Assembly: GCA_902494715.1 (NCBI GenBank)
Contig: CABUUJ010000019.1
Coordinates: forward strand, 1 to 34,167
DNA length: 34,167 nucleotides
Source of the DNA: an uncultured Collinsella sp.
GTDB taxonomy: Bacteria; Actinomycetota; Coriobacteriia; Coriobacteriales; Coriobacteriaceae
Direction: 5' to 3'
Below are positions 23,664-30,985 of the stretch, piece by piece. The position numbers were made by a program, and so were the translations under genes. The stretch's first letter is position 1. Every line of letters begins with the position of its first letter. The notes below the pieces were generated by a model. That model made no database searches. It had not been told where the DNA came from and was given only the letters and a program-made list of their open reading frames with translations.

Positions 23664-23680
23664 CCCCGAGCGCATCGGGG
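23664..23680 (+). promoter_or_regulatory. Hairpin overlapping the comF promoter region
   Basis: CCCCGA (23664-23669), loop GCGCA, TCGGGG (23675-23680), directly followed by TATCAT (23681-23686), the likely -10 box of comF. It may end the upstream transcript or bind a regulator. It lacks a T-run. Confidence 0.35.
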
Positions 23681-23699
23681 TATCATAGCGCCGAATCAA

Positions 23700-23733
23700 C
23701 AACCCTCCCCGCGACCGAACGTAGGGAGGGTTG
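23700..23733 (+). promoter_or_regulatory. Leader hairpin that includes the comF ribosome-binding site
   Basis: CAACCCTCCC (23700-23709) pairs perfectly with GGGAGGGTTG (23724-23733) across 14 nt. The right arm contains the GGGAGGG Shine-Dalgarno site, 7 nt before the TTG start. When folded, the site is covered. Confidence 0.6.
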
Positions 23734-23737
23734 TGTC

Positions 23738-24544
23738 TTGAAGAGCCATCTGAACATATTGAGCCGTCTGCAGGGAGCCGGTGCCCTACCGTTTGCGGAC
23801 GAATTGCTACCGTTTGCCGAGCACGCGACGTACGAGGCGCTTGAGGCGTTGTCGCCCACGCGATGTGCCGGCTGCGAACGCGCCGGTGCGCTTATTTGCC
23901 AAGACTGCCTGGCCGCGCTCACGCTCATCGACCCACGTCATAGCTGTACCCGATGCGGCGCCCCGTTTGGGGATTTGCTGTGCACTGAGTGTTCGGTCGA
24001 GGGCACGTCCTCGGCAATGGCGGAGGCACTCGATCGCTGTCTGGCGTGCGCCGTCTATGCGCATCCGCTGCCGCGCATCATTAAAGCGTACAAGGATGCG
24101 GGCGAGCGACGTCTGGCTCCGTATCTGGCGGAGCTGCTCTACGACACCGCCCTGCATGCCCAGGTCGTAGCGCCCGATCGCTACGGAGGTGTGCTGTCCG
24201 GCGCGGATGCGGTGGTGTTTGTGCCTGCGACGGCGGCAGCGTTTCGGCGGCGTGGTTTTGATCATATGGAGGCCATTGCGCGCCCATTTTGCGAGCTGTC
24301 GGGTGTTCCCCTGCTCGATGCTCTCGTCAAGTACGGGCATGGCGACCAGCGCGAACTCGGTCGTGAGGAGCGCCGCGAGCGTGCCCAAGGCATGTACGAG
24401 ACGGTTGAGGACGTGCGGGGCAAGCGCCTGCTGCTTATCGATGACGTTATCACCACGGGCGCGACGATGGCAGCGGCTTCGGCGGAACTCAAGCGCGCCG
24501 GCGCTGCGGCCGTTGATGGCCTCGCTATCGCACGCGTTTGGTAG
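23738..24544 (+). CDS. comF: ComF-family phosphoribosyltransferase-like protein
   Basis: A protein of the ComFC/GntX family, which in competent bacteria assists uptake or processing of transforming DNA. Near the N-terminus there are Cys pairs forming zinc ribbons (RCAGCERAG, ICQDC, SCTRCGAP, LCTEC). The C-terminal PRTase domain has FVPATAAAFRRRGFDHMEAIA and the PRPP loop LLLIDDVITTGATM (about residues 228-241). The length is 268 residues. The TTG start at 23738 follows GGGAGGG, which lies in a hairpin arm. It is not overlapped by the upstream PSP1 gene and seems to have its own promoter (TATCAT). It is 11 nt from the next gene and probably cotranscribed with it. Confidence 0.9.
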   Translation: MKSHLNILSRLQGAGALPFADELLPFAEHATYEALEALSPTRCAGCERAGALICQDCLAALTLIDPRHSCTRCGAPFGDLLCTECSVEGTSSAMAEALDRCLACAVYAHPLPRIIKAYKDAGERRLAPYLAELLYDTALHAQVVAPDRYGGVLSGADAVVFVPATAAAFRRRGFDHMEAIARPFCELSGVPLLDALVKYGHGDQRELGREERRERAQGMYETVEDVRGKRLLLIDDVITTGATMAAASAELKRAGAAAVDGLAIARVW

Positions 24545-24555
24545 GGGTGGTTCAG

Positions 24556-25665
24556 ATGGCAATAAAGATCGGGCAGCGTGGCAAGCCTGCAAGCGAGCAG
24601 CTGGCTGCTTCCGTAATTTTGACGGGTGCCTCGGCGCTGCGCATGATGCGCGCCGAGCGCCGGCAGATGGGCTACATTAGCTGGAAGGATCTTAATCCCG
24701 ATGAAGAGCGCCGTGTGCTGCGCACGTCGTCGCCCTCGACCGAGGACATCTATCTTCCCGATTTGGTGCGGATTGGGGCCGCAAGCGGCGAGGTGCAAGA
24801 GGATTTGTGCTTGCTGGTAGGATCTGCAGCGCAGCGCCGCCGTATTCTTGGCGTGAGCTGGTCCGTATGCTCCGAGTTGCCCGCCGGCTCGATTCTGGAG
24901 GTGGAGCCGGGGGTGTACAGCTTGTCTCCCGAGGCCCTCTGCGTAGCCGTTGCGCGCGAAGTCGGCTGTATCCAGGCGTTTGCCCTGGCCCAGGAACTGT
25001 GCTCCAAGATTTCGCTGAGCGATCGCGGGCAGTATCTACCTCCCTACACATCGCCTGTCGTAAACAAATTGGCAAAGGACAAAGACCAGCCGCCAGATGT
25101 CGGTTACTTTGAGGTCGAGCCCGTGCTGACACCCGATCGCCTGGCAGATTACCTCGCGGCGTGCAAAGGAAGCACGGCCAAACGGCTGCGGCGTCTGTGC
25201 CCCTATCTGTCGGAAAACCTGCGCTCACCCATGGAGTGCATCATGCTCGCCATGTTTTCGCTTCGGTTTTCCTGTGGCGGATTTGCCTGCGGTCCCTTTA
25301 AGACCGACTACAAGATCGAGTTCGATGACCGTGCGCAGGCAATCTCGGGGATGCCGCATGCAGTTTGCGATGCGTATCAGGAAGCAGCCCAGTTTGACCT
25401 GGAATACAACGGTGAGCTGGGCCATTCCTCCCGGAGGGGACGTATCCATGATGAAAAACGCAACACGGGCTTGATTACTATGGGAATCGAGGTCGCGACG
25501 GTCAATAACGAGATGCTCTGCGACATGGAGGCAATGGAGGCGCTCGCATGGCGCATGCACCAGCGTATGCGAAAGCGGTACCGGAATCGTGTCGATGCCC
25601 GCAGGAAAAAGCAAGAGGCGCTGCTTAACACGCTGCGGGCGTGTTTTGGGCTTAAACCCGCCTAA
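24556..25665 (+). CDS. Unknown protein with a possible Vsr/DUF559-like nuclease-fold C-terminus
   Basis: I do not firmly recognise this 369-residue protein. The N-terminal half contains a possible regulatory region (ASALRMMRAERRQMGYISWK; LPAGSILEVEPGVYSLSPEA). The C-terminal half has the order SPME (residues 224-227), then FDLEYNGELGH (Asp281, Glu283, His290), a basic stretch HDEKRN, and LITMGIEVATVN. This SPME...D-x-E-Y-x-G...H...R...G pattern resembles Vsr/DUF559-type PD-(D/E)xK proteins, but only by eye. It is 11 nt downstream of comF and likely cotranscribed. Codon use is less biased than in its neighbours (AGG, GGA, CGG codons), hinting at acquisition. ATG at 24556 follows AGGGG. Confidence 0.75.
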   Translation: MAIKIGQRGKPASEQLAASVILTGASALRMMRAERRQMGYISWKDLNPDEERRVLRTSSPSTEDIYLPDLVRIGAASGEVQEDLCLLVGSAAQRRRILGVSWSVCSELPAGSILEVEPGVYSLSPEALCVAVAREVGCIQAFALAQELCSKISLSDRGQYLPPYTSPVVNKLAKDKDQPPDVGYFEVEPVLTPDRLADYLAACKGSTAKRLRRLCPYLSENLRSPMECIMLAMFSLRFSCGGFACGPFKTDYKIEFDDRAQAISGMPHAVCDAYQEAAQFDLEYNGELGHSSRRGRIHDEKRNTGLITMGIEVATVNNEMLCDMEAMEALAWRMHQRMRKRYRNRVDARRKKQEALLNTLRACFGLKPA

Positions 25666-25698
25666 CAATGCTCTGAAACAGGGGGTTGGATATATGCT

Positions 25699-25917
25699 CT
25701 GGCCAAAATATAGCAAATATGAGTACTGCTACAAATTCAGTAACAGTAAAATCAGGGATTTTGGGACTGGAAGATGGGGTAAATTAGAAAGTTATTAAAC
25801 AAATGTGGAATATCCTGGCATCAATCTGACGTAATAGAGCGTGAAAACAGCTTGCAGAGCCAAAAACTCCTGCTACTAAATTGGTAACAGTACTCATATT
25901 TGCTATTTTTTGGCCAC
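25699..25917. mobile_element. MITE-like element B (inverted AT-rich ends)
   Basis: A 219-bp segment with inverted terminal copies. Left (25699-25746) reads CTGGCCAAAATA, TAGCAAATA, TGAGTACTGCTAC. Right (25870-25917), read backwards, gives GTGGCCAAAAAA, TAGCAAATA, TGAGTACTGTTAC. The ends match element A at 11163-11392, while the interiors do not look alike. It is markedly AT-richer than the rest of the window and starts 34 bp after the previous gene. No gene is seen inside. Confidence 0.72.
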
Positions 25918-25965
25918 GGCACCCTGAGACGGGTGCCCCGGAGCTCCCCGTAGGGGAGCTCCGGG
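25918..25965. terminator. Two stacked GC-rich hairpins
   Basis: GGCACCC/GGGTGCC (25918-25937) directly abuts element B. CCCGGAGCTCCCC (25937-25949), loop GTA and the 13-base complement 25953-25965 follow. No T-run is present, so the terminator role is tentative. Confidence 0.55.
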
Positions 25966-26037
25966 CTTCATAGGGGCACGAATAGCCCGCTCCGACCTGC
26001 GAAATCTGTACTCGCGATGCGAATAACGCCCCTAACC

Positions 26038-26066
26038 TTAAACTTTAGCTTGAACTTAGCTATAAT
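26038..26066 (+). promoter_or_regulatory. Consensus-like promoter upstream of the structured leader
   Basis: TATAAT at 26061-26066, the only perfect -10 consensus I noticed between genes in this window. An AT-rich upstream stretch with a weak -35 (TTAAAC at 26038-26043, 17-bp spacer) precedes it. Transcription would begin near 26073. Confidence 0.6.
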
Positions 26067-26397
26067 GCGCTACGTTCCTGCCAGGCTGTGGTTGCGGACG
26101 GACGAAATGCCCGTCCTAGTCCAAGACAGACGCGGTCAAAGGGATCCACGTAAGCGACCGCGTGCGCGCGGCGCGATCATGGCGCGTCCTAGATGTAAGC
26201 CGCACCGTCCGTTCTACTTTCTTTGGGGCAATACCGCCTCGCGGGCGAGCGGGCCAGTCGTGAAGGTGGCTGCGGCCTCCCGAGCAAACACCCCGGTGCG
26301 CAAGTGTGGGGTCAAATACCAGGTCAGCTGGTGGGAACAACCTGATATTCCGCGCAACGCACGGATCGTATACGACACAGAAGGCAGGGTAGTGGAC
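26067..26397 (+). ncRNA. Candidate structured RNA between comF and hpf (possible raiA-like RNA or long leader)
   Basis: About 330 nt without a convincing gene, rich in complementary segments. CGGACGG (26095-26101) pairs with CCGTCCG (26205-26211), and ACGCGGTC (26130-26137) with GACCGCGT (26156-26163). CCG-c-CTCG (26234-26241) pairs with CGAG-CGG (26246-26252). A closing helix is possible between GTG-GTTG-CGG (26088-26097) and CCG-CAAC-CAC (26350-26362, with bulges). CGTCCTAG occurs twice (26112, 26185). The reading frame is open through it, but it uses rare codons and has no start site. The comF/hpf neighbourhood suggests the raiA-motif RNA; identity is unproven. Confidence 0.42.
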
Positions 26398-27423
26398 ATG
26401 GTGAGGGGCAGCTTGATGCACGCGGCTCGGTTAGGTGCTGGGACCGCAGCGGTCATCGCCGTTTTGGGCCTGAGCGGATGCGCGTTCAACCCGCTGTCTA
26501 CGTTCACGACTCCCACGATCGACCAGATCGAGTACGAGACCGTCACGCCGGCGGTGTCGGACGATGCCCTGGTCACTCCCGGAACCCTGACGGTCGCCCT
26601 CGATACTTCCGATGCGCCGCAGGCAATGCAGGGCGCCGACGGCGAGCTCACGGGATATGCGGTCGACGCCGCCCGCGCCCTCGCAAGCCGCATGGGCCTT
26701 AAGGTTGCCTTTGTCGATGCGTCCTCGGCAGGTTCCGCGCTCGGCGACAAAAAGGCCGATATCTTTATCGGCGAGATTAACTCCACGGACGGGGACATTA
26801 GCTCGCTCGGCACCTGCCTGTACGATGCCACTTCCGTGTTCGGTAAAACTAGCGATGGTGGGTCGCTAAGCGTTTCCACCGATACCCTTAACACGTCCAC
26901 CCTGGGCGTTCAGGCGTCCTCGGCCTCGCAGGAGGCGCTTGCTAAGCAGAGCATCACCGCCAACCAAAAGACCTACTCCAACATCAACGAGTGCTTTGAG
27001 GCGCTCGAGTCCGGCGAGGTCGACTATGTGATCTGCGACTCCACGGCCGGCGGCTACCTTGCACGCCTGATGAGCGAGATCTCCTATGTCGGTGCGCTCG
27101 AGGCGCCCTCGACGCTTGGTGTTGTGGGCCTCTCGTCCAATGACGAACTATGCCGTGCCGTGAGCGATGCCCTCGACGGTATTACGGCCGACGGCACGCT
27201 CGAGGCGGTCCACTGCGTCTGGTATGGCACGATGCCCTACGACCTCACCACTAAGACGGTTTCGGGCGCTAACGTGCAGCCGGGCGACTCTGAGTCCAGT
27301 GAGACCACGTCCTCCGGCAGCGAGTCCTCCGATTCCAACAATGAGACCGCATCCTCCGAGGACAAATCGTCCAGCCAGGAAGCCACCATCACCGACGACG
27401 ACATTAACAAACTCAATAGCTAG
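26398..27423 (+). CDS. Solute-binding lipoprotein, family 3-like
   Basis: An extracellular binding protein anchored by a lipid. The signal peptide is short, with lipobox LGLSGC giving Cys near residue 28. The binding domain reads GTLTVALDTSDAPQAMQG, then ELTGYAVDAARALASRMGLKV and KADIFIGEINST, the order seen in family 3 (amino-acid type) binding proteins. The last 50 residues are a Ser/Glu/Thr-rich flexible tail. ATG at 26398 is used; ATG at 26416 is an alternative, with GAGGGG 7 nt upstream. No permease or ATPase gene is adjacent, so it is an orphan. A long leader (about 325 nt) separates it from its likely promoter. Confidence 0.85.
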   Translation: MVRGSLMHAARLGAGTAAVIAVLGLSGCAFNPLSTFTTPTIDQIEYETVTPAVSDDALVTPGTLTVALDTSDAPQAMQGADGELTGYAVDAARALASRMGLKVAFVDASSAGSALGDKKADIFIGEINSTDGDISSLGTCLYDATSVFGKTSDGGSLSVSTDTLNTSTLGVQASSASQEALAKQSITANQKTYSNINECFEALESGEVDYVICDSTAGGYLARLMSEISYVGALEAPSTLGVVGLSSNDELCRAVSDALDGITADGTLEAVHCVWYGTMPYDLTTKTVSGANVQPGDSESSETTSSGSESSDSNNETASSEDKSSSQEATITDDDINKLNS

Positions 27424-27489
27424 TTATTGCTAGGGGTGGTGTCTCCTATACGTTGGAAAGGACACCTCTTCACGGTTTCAACACGCACT

Positions 27490-27523
27490 GCCGGGCTTCC
27501 CCGATGGGGGAGCCCGGCTTTTT
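27490..27523 (+). terminator. Intrinsic terminator of the lipoprotein gene
   Basis: GCCGGGCTTCCCC (27490-27502) pairs with GGGGGAGCCCGGC (27507-27519) with one G-T pair, followed by TTTTT. A weaker GGTGTC/GACACC hairpin lies just upstream. Confidence 0.9.
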
Positions 27524-27740
27524 CATCCCAATAAAACCAGCAGGTCAAAGCCAATTTTCGGGACCAAATACAAAGCGGCCGGCCCCCTCCTATAGCGCAC
27601 TTTGCCATGGAAAAGTACGAGACTTCGGTATGCGGTATCAAGCAATCGTTATTCGGGTCTTTAGGAATCCGCGTGATTAAATGCACGGCAATGGGTACAT
27701 AGCCAGTACAGTAAGTCCCCGAGGCAGATTGGAGCCACGT
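27524..27740 (+). promoter_or_regulatory. Leader/promoter region of hpf
   Basis: Part of the 317-bp gap 27424-27740. It must hold the hpf promoter because a strong terminator precedes it. TACAGT near 27706 is a weak -10 candidate. GCGG/CCGC can pair around 27632-27673, but no strong hairpin is seen. I find no gene here. Confidence 0.35.
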
Positions 27741-28325
27741 ATGGATATCAAGGTTTCTGGACGCAAGACGACGGTAACCGATGCTCTGCGTGCGCATGTG
27801 GATGAGAAGATCGGCGAGGCGCTCAAGGTTTTCGATATCGAGCCCATGACGGTCGACGTTGTACTTCGCTATGAGAAGAACCCCTCGAACCCCAACCCGG
27901 CAATCGTCGAGGTTACGGTTCGTGCCCGCGGTTCGGTGATTCGCGTTGCCGAGCACGGTGCAGATATGTACGCCGCCATCGACCTCTCCGCCGATAAGGT
28001 CACCCGCCAGCTGCGCAAGTTCAAGACCAAGGTTGTGGACAACCGCCAGGGCGGTGCCAGCGCCGCGGATGTCGCACCGGTCGAGCGCGTTGAGGATCTG
28101 GCCGACCTGCTGCTGCCCGAGGAAGAGGACGACCTGCTCGTCCGCGAGAAGGTTATCGACGTCACCCCGATGACTGAGGAGCAGGCGCTGGTGCAGACAG
28201 ATCTGCTCGGCCACGACTTCTACGTGTTCGAGAACGCGACGACTGGCCTCATCAATGTGGTGTATCACCGTAAGAATGGTGGATATGGCATCATCAAGCC
28301 CCGCATCGAAACACTTGACGAGTAA
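27741..28325 (+). CDS. hpf: Ribosome hibernation promoting factor, long form (HPF/RaiA)
   Basis: Binds the 30S decoding region and pairs ribosomes into inactive 100S dimers in stationary phase. The N-terminal S30AE domain reads MDIKVSGRKTTVTDALRAHV with VDVVLRYEKNP. After a linker, the C-terminal dimerisation domain has MTEEQALVQTDLLGHDFYVFEN and INVVYHRKNGGYGIIKP. At 194 residues it is the long form, which needs no RMF. ATG at 27741 with GGAG 6 nt upstream is preferred over an in-frame ATG at 27681. It is probably monocistronic, with a terminator at 28355-28386. Confidence 0.96.
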   Translation: MDIKVSGRKTTVTDALRAHVDEKIGEALKVFDIEPMTVDVVLRYEKNPSNPNPAIVEVTVRARGSVIRVAEHGADMYAAIDLSADKVTRQLRKFKTKVVDNRQGGASAADVAPVERVEDLADLLLPEEEDDLLVREKVIDVTPMTEEQALVQTDLLGHDFYVFENATTGLINVVYHRKNGGYGIIKPRIETLDE

Positions 28326-28354
28326 AATACGTTAACTTGCATGAGTTAACGGTT

Positions 28355-28386
28355 GGCGGCCATCCCATGCGGGTGGCCGCCTTTTT
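28355..28386 (+). terminator. Intrinsic terminator of hpf
   Basis: GGCGGCCA (28355-28362) pairs with TGGCCGCC (28374-28381), then TTTTT. A duplicated GTTAAC (28331 and 28345) lies upstream. Confidence 0.9.
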
Positions 28387-28404
28387 ACGTAAGGAGTCGC
28401 TTTG

Positions 28405-29358
28405 ATGGACAAGGCCGCATCCGCCGGTCATTCGGACCGTTGCCGCATCGTCGTCGATACCTGCTGCGACTTTAGCCCCGAGGTCGCCGCGAACCTCGAT
28501 GTCGATATCCTGGGTTTCCCCTTCATTATCGATGGCGAAGAGCGCACGGACGACATCTGGTCGAGCATCACACCCAAGGAGTTCTACGACCGGATGCGCG
28601 CCGGTGCCCGCGTGTCCACCTCGGCTGTGTCGCTCGGTCGCTATATCGAGTTCTTTACCGAGTGCGCCAAAGAGGGCACGCCCACGGTCTACCTGTGCTT
28701 TACCTCGGCGCTGTCGTCGAGCTACAACTCCGCGTGCCAGGCGGCAGATGCCGTGCGCGCCGAGTATCCCGATTTTGAGCTTTACGTGGTCGACAACGCT
28801 CTGCCCTGTGCGACCGGCGCGCTCTTGGCGCTCGAGGCCGTGCGCCAGCGTTCGGCGGGACTGACCGCCAAGCAGCTGGTCGATTGGGCAAACGAGGCAA
28901 AGACCTACGTCCACGGCTACTTTACGCTCGAGAGCTTCGACGCACTGGCTGCCGGCGGCCGCATTCCGCCCGCGGCGGCGCAGCTCACGGCAAAGCTCGA
29001 TGTCAAGCCCGAGCTCTCCTACGACCTGGCCGGCTCGCTGTCGCTGATCGGCGTCAACCGCGGCCGCAAGAAGGCGCTCAAGTCCATCCTCAAGTCGTTC
29101 CGCGAGAACTACGTGCCCGATCGCACCATGCCCATCGCCATCATGACGGCCGATGCCGAAAAGGATGGTGACTGGCTCGAAGCCGCCATCCGCAAGGAGG
29201 AGGGTTGCGCCGACGTCACGATCATTCGCGGCTCCGTGGGTCCCACCATCGGCTCGCACGTGGGCCCCGGCATGGTGGGCTGCGCGTTTTGGGGTAAGAA
29301 CCGCGCCGACAAGGCGTCGCTTTCCGACCGTATCGCCCGCCGCGTGCGCGGTCAGTAG
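28405..29358 (+). CDS. DegV-family fatty-acid-binding protein
   Basis: Members bind fatty acids; FakB proteins of this family present exogenous fatty acids to the kinase FakA for phospholipid synthesis. Features: CRIVVDTCCDFSPEVAANLDV at the start, VSTSAVSLGRY (the conserved TS loop), CFTSALSSSYNSA, and the C-terminal GSVGPTIGSHVGPGMVG that closes on the carboxylate. About 317 residues, slightly longer than the usual 280. ATG at 28405 has AGGAG upstream; TTG at 28402 is a possible alternative. The partner FakA is not in the window. Confidence 0.92.
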   Translation: MDKAASAGHSDRCRIVVDTCCDFSPEVAANLDVDILGFPFIIDGEERTDDIWSSITPKEFYDRMRAGARVSTSAVSLGRYIEFFTECAKEGTPTVYLCFTSALSSSYNSACQAADAVRAEYPDFELYVVDNALPCATGALLALEAVRQRSAGLTAKQLVDWANEAKTYVHGYFTLESFDALAAGGRIPPAAAQLTAKLDVKPELSYDLAGSLSLIGVNRGRKKALKSILKSFRENYVPDRTMPIAIMTADAEKDGDWLEAAIRKEEGCADVTIIRGSVGPTIGSHVGPGMVGCAFWGKNRADKASLSDRIARRVRGQ

Positions 29359-29456
29359 GCAAGCGCTGCGTCCGTAATCGCCCTCGACTCACAGCCCAAA
29401 CGCTGGCACCGAGTATTCAACCTGGTAACAACACCCAACCCAAAAGGAAAGGTTTC

Positions 29457-30536
29457 ATGGCAAACAAGCTCTCCGTCGCATTCATTGGCACCGGAATCAT
29501 GGGTGCCCCCATCGCCGGCCACATTCTGGACGCCGGCTATCCCGTCACGGTCAACAACCGCACCAAGTCCAAGGCGGCGGCGCTTATCGAGCGCGGCGCC
29601 GTCTGGGCAGATACGCCGGCCGATGCCGCGGCGAACGCCGATGTCGTCTTTACCATGGTGGGCTATCCCTCCGAGGTCGAGGAACTCTACCTGGCGGGCG
29701 ACGGCCTGCTCGCGTGCACCAAGCCGGGTGCGGTCTTGATCGACCTCACCACGAGCTCGCCCGAGCTTGCCCGTGACATTGCCGAGGCCGCCCAGGTTTC
29801 TGGTCGCATGGCGTTTGACTGCCCCGTCACCGGCGGCGAGTCGGGCGCTATCGCCGGTACGCTCACGGCTATCGTGGGCGCTACCGAGAACGACATCGCG
29901 CCGGTCCGCGACATCCTTGCCACCTTTGCGGCCAACATCTGCTGCTTCGACGGCGCCGGCAAGGGCCAGGCTGCCAAGCTCGCCAACCAGGTGTCGCTGG
30001 GCGCCTGCATGGTCGGCATGGCAGATGCCATGGCATTTGCCGAGTTGAGCGGCCTTGACCTGGAGAAGACCCGCCAGATGATCCTGGGCGGCACCGGCAA
30101 GTCCGGCGCCATGGAGAGCCTGGCTCCCAAGGCGCTCGACGGCGACTACAAGCCCGGCTTTATGGTCGAGCACTTTATCAAGGACCTGCGCTTGGCGCTC
30201 GCCTATGCCGACGACCGCGAGCTTGCGCTGCCCGGTGCCGACGTGGCCTTTACGCTCTACGACATGCTCGACGCCATCGGTGGTGCCAAGCTGGGTACCC
30301 AGGCCGTCACGGTCCTCTATAAGGAGGAGGCCGACGCCATCGCCGCCGGTCTGGACTGGTCGCAGTATCGTCCCGAGGAGCATGGCGCTCACGAGGAAGG
30401 CTGCGGTTGCGGCGAGCATGGCGACGATCACGAGTGCGGTTGTGGCCACCACCACGACGAGGGCCACGAGTGCTGCGGCGGCCACGGCCATGATGACGGC
30501 CACGAGTGCTGCTGCGGCCATCATCACGAGGAGTAG
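29457..30536 (+). CDS. Beta-hydroxyacid dehydrogenase (3-hydroxyisobutyrate dehydrogenase-like) with His/Cys-rich tail
   Basis: An NAD(P)-dependent oxidoreductase of the 3-hydroxyisobutyrate / tartronate-semialdehyde / 6-phosphogluconate family. The Rossmann start is FIGTGIMGAPIAGHILDAGY, the substrate loop DCPVTGGESGAIAGTLTAIV, and the catalytic Lys lies in GAGKGQAAKLANQ. The catalytic body ends near residue 305. The last 50 or so residues (nt about 30376-30533) contain 14 His and 9 Cys, in a unit repeated three times (HECGCGHHH, HECCGGHGH, HECCCGHHH). This tail looks able to bind nickel, zinc or copper. The gene leads an operon with the next three, 5-15 nt apart. The substrate is unknown. 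Confidence 0.9.
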   Translation: MANKLSVAFIGTGIMGAPIAGHILDAGYPVTVNNRTKSKAAALIERGAVWADTPADAAANADVVFTMVGYPSEVEELYLAGDGLLACTKPGAVLIDLTTSSPELARDIAEAAQVSGRMAFDCPVTGGESGAIAGTLTAIVGATENDIAPVRDILATFAANICCFDGAGKGQAAKLANQVSLGACMVGMADAMAFAELSGLDLEKTRQMILGGTGKSGAMESLAPKALDGDYKPGFMVEHFIKDLRLALAYADDRELALPGADVAFTLYDMLDAIGGAKLGTQAVTVLYKEEADAIAAGLDWSQYRPEEHGAHEEGCGCGEHGDDHECGCGHHHDEGHECCGGHGHDDGHECCCGHHHEE

Positions 30537-30541
30537 CGCCC

Positions 30542-30970
30542 ATGAGCTGGACGTTCGTGGTGCTTGCGCTGGTGCTTTTTCTCTTTGCGATCTACATCGG
30601 CTTTTTGTGCGGCCAGTGGGCGTGCGAAAAGCGCGTCATCACCAAGCGCGACTACTGGATTGCCAACTTTGCAGGAGCGGCGGCAGTCGTCCTGCTGACC
30701 TGGGTGTTCTCGCTGTTCCCGCTGGTGCAGTTTGCGCCGATCGGCTGGCTCGGCGGCTTTATCGCCGGCCTTAAGATGAGCTTTGGCGAGTCCGTCGGTC
30801 CGTGGCGCAAGCACGACGAGGTCTTTAACGTCAACAAGGCCCACCGCGCCGCCGCCGACGCGGGCGATGCCGAGGAGCGTCGCCGCGCACGCCGCAATGG
30901 CGCGGCCGACCGACAGCTCATCTCGGTCACCGATGACAGCAAGGGTGCTGGCAAGCACGCTAAGAAATAG
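30542..30970 (+). CDS. Small two-helix membrane protein of unknown function
   Basis: A 142-residue protein, no family recognised. TM1 is at about residues 4-25 (FVVLALVLFLFAIYIGFLCG). A basic loop (EKRVITKRDYW) leads to TM2 (ANFAGAAAVVLLTWVFSLFP). WLGGFIAGLKMSFGESVGPW is a possible re-entrant segment, and the C-terminus is hydrophilic and basic (RRRARRNG, ending KHAKK). ATG at 30542 follows a GAGGAG inside the end of the preceding gene. It is tightly packed in the dehydrogenase to isocitrate dehydrogenase operon. Confidence 0.85.
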   Translation: MSWTFVVLALVLFLFAIYIGFLCGQWACEKRVITKRDYWIANFAGAAAVVLLTWVFSLFPLVQFAPIGWLGGFIAGLKMSFGESVGPWRKHDEVFNVNKAHRAAADAGDAEERRRARRNGAADRQLISVTDDSKGAGKHAKK

Positions 30971-30985
30971 TAAGAAGAGGTAACT

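Noticed and set aside
26328..26345. Similarity to the SRP RNA core (ACCAGGTCAG then GGGAA)
   Set aside because: The AGCAG partner strand and the correct tetraloop spacing of SRP RNA are missing; the match is short.
26017..26397. N-terminal extension of the lipoprotein reading frame
   Set aside because: The frame is open but crosses the TATAAT box, uses rare codons, has no start site, and would place the lipoprotein signal peptide in the interior.
27524..27740. raiA-type RNA directly in front of hpf
   Set aside because: No strong or long-range helices could be drawn here, unlike at 26067-26397. Not excluded, only less supported.
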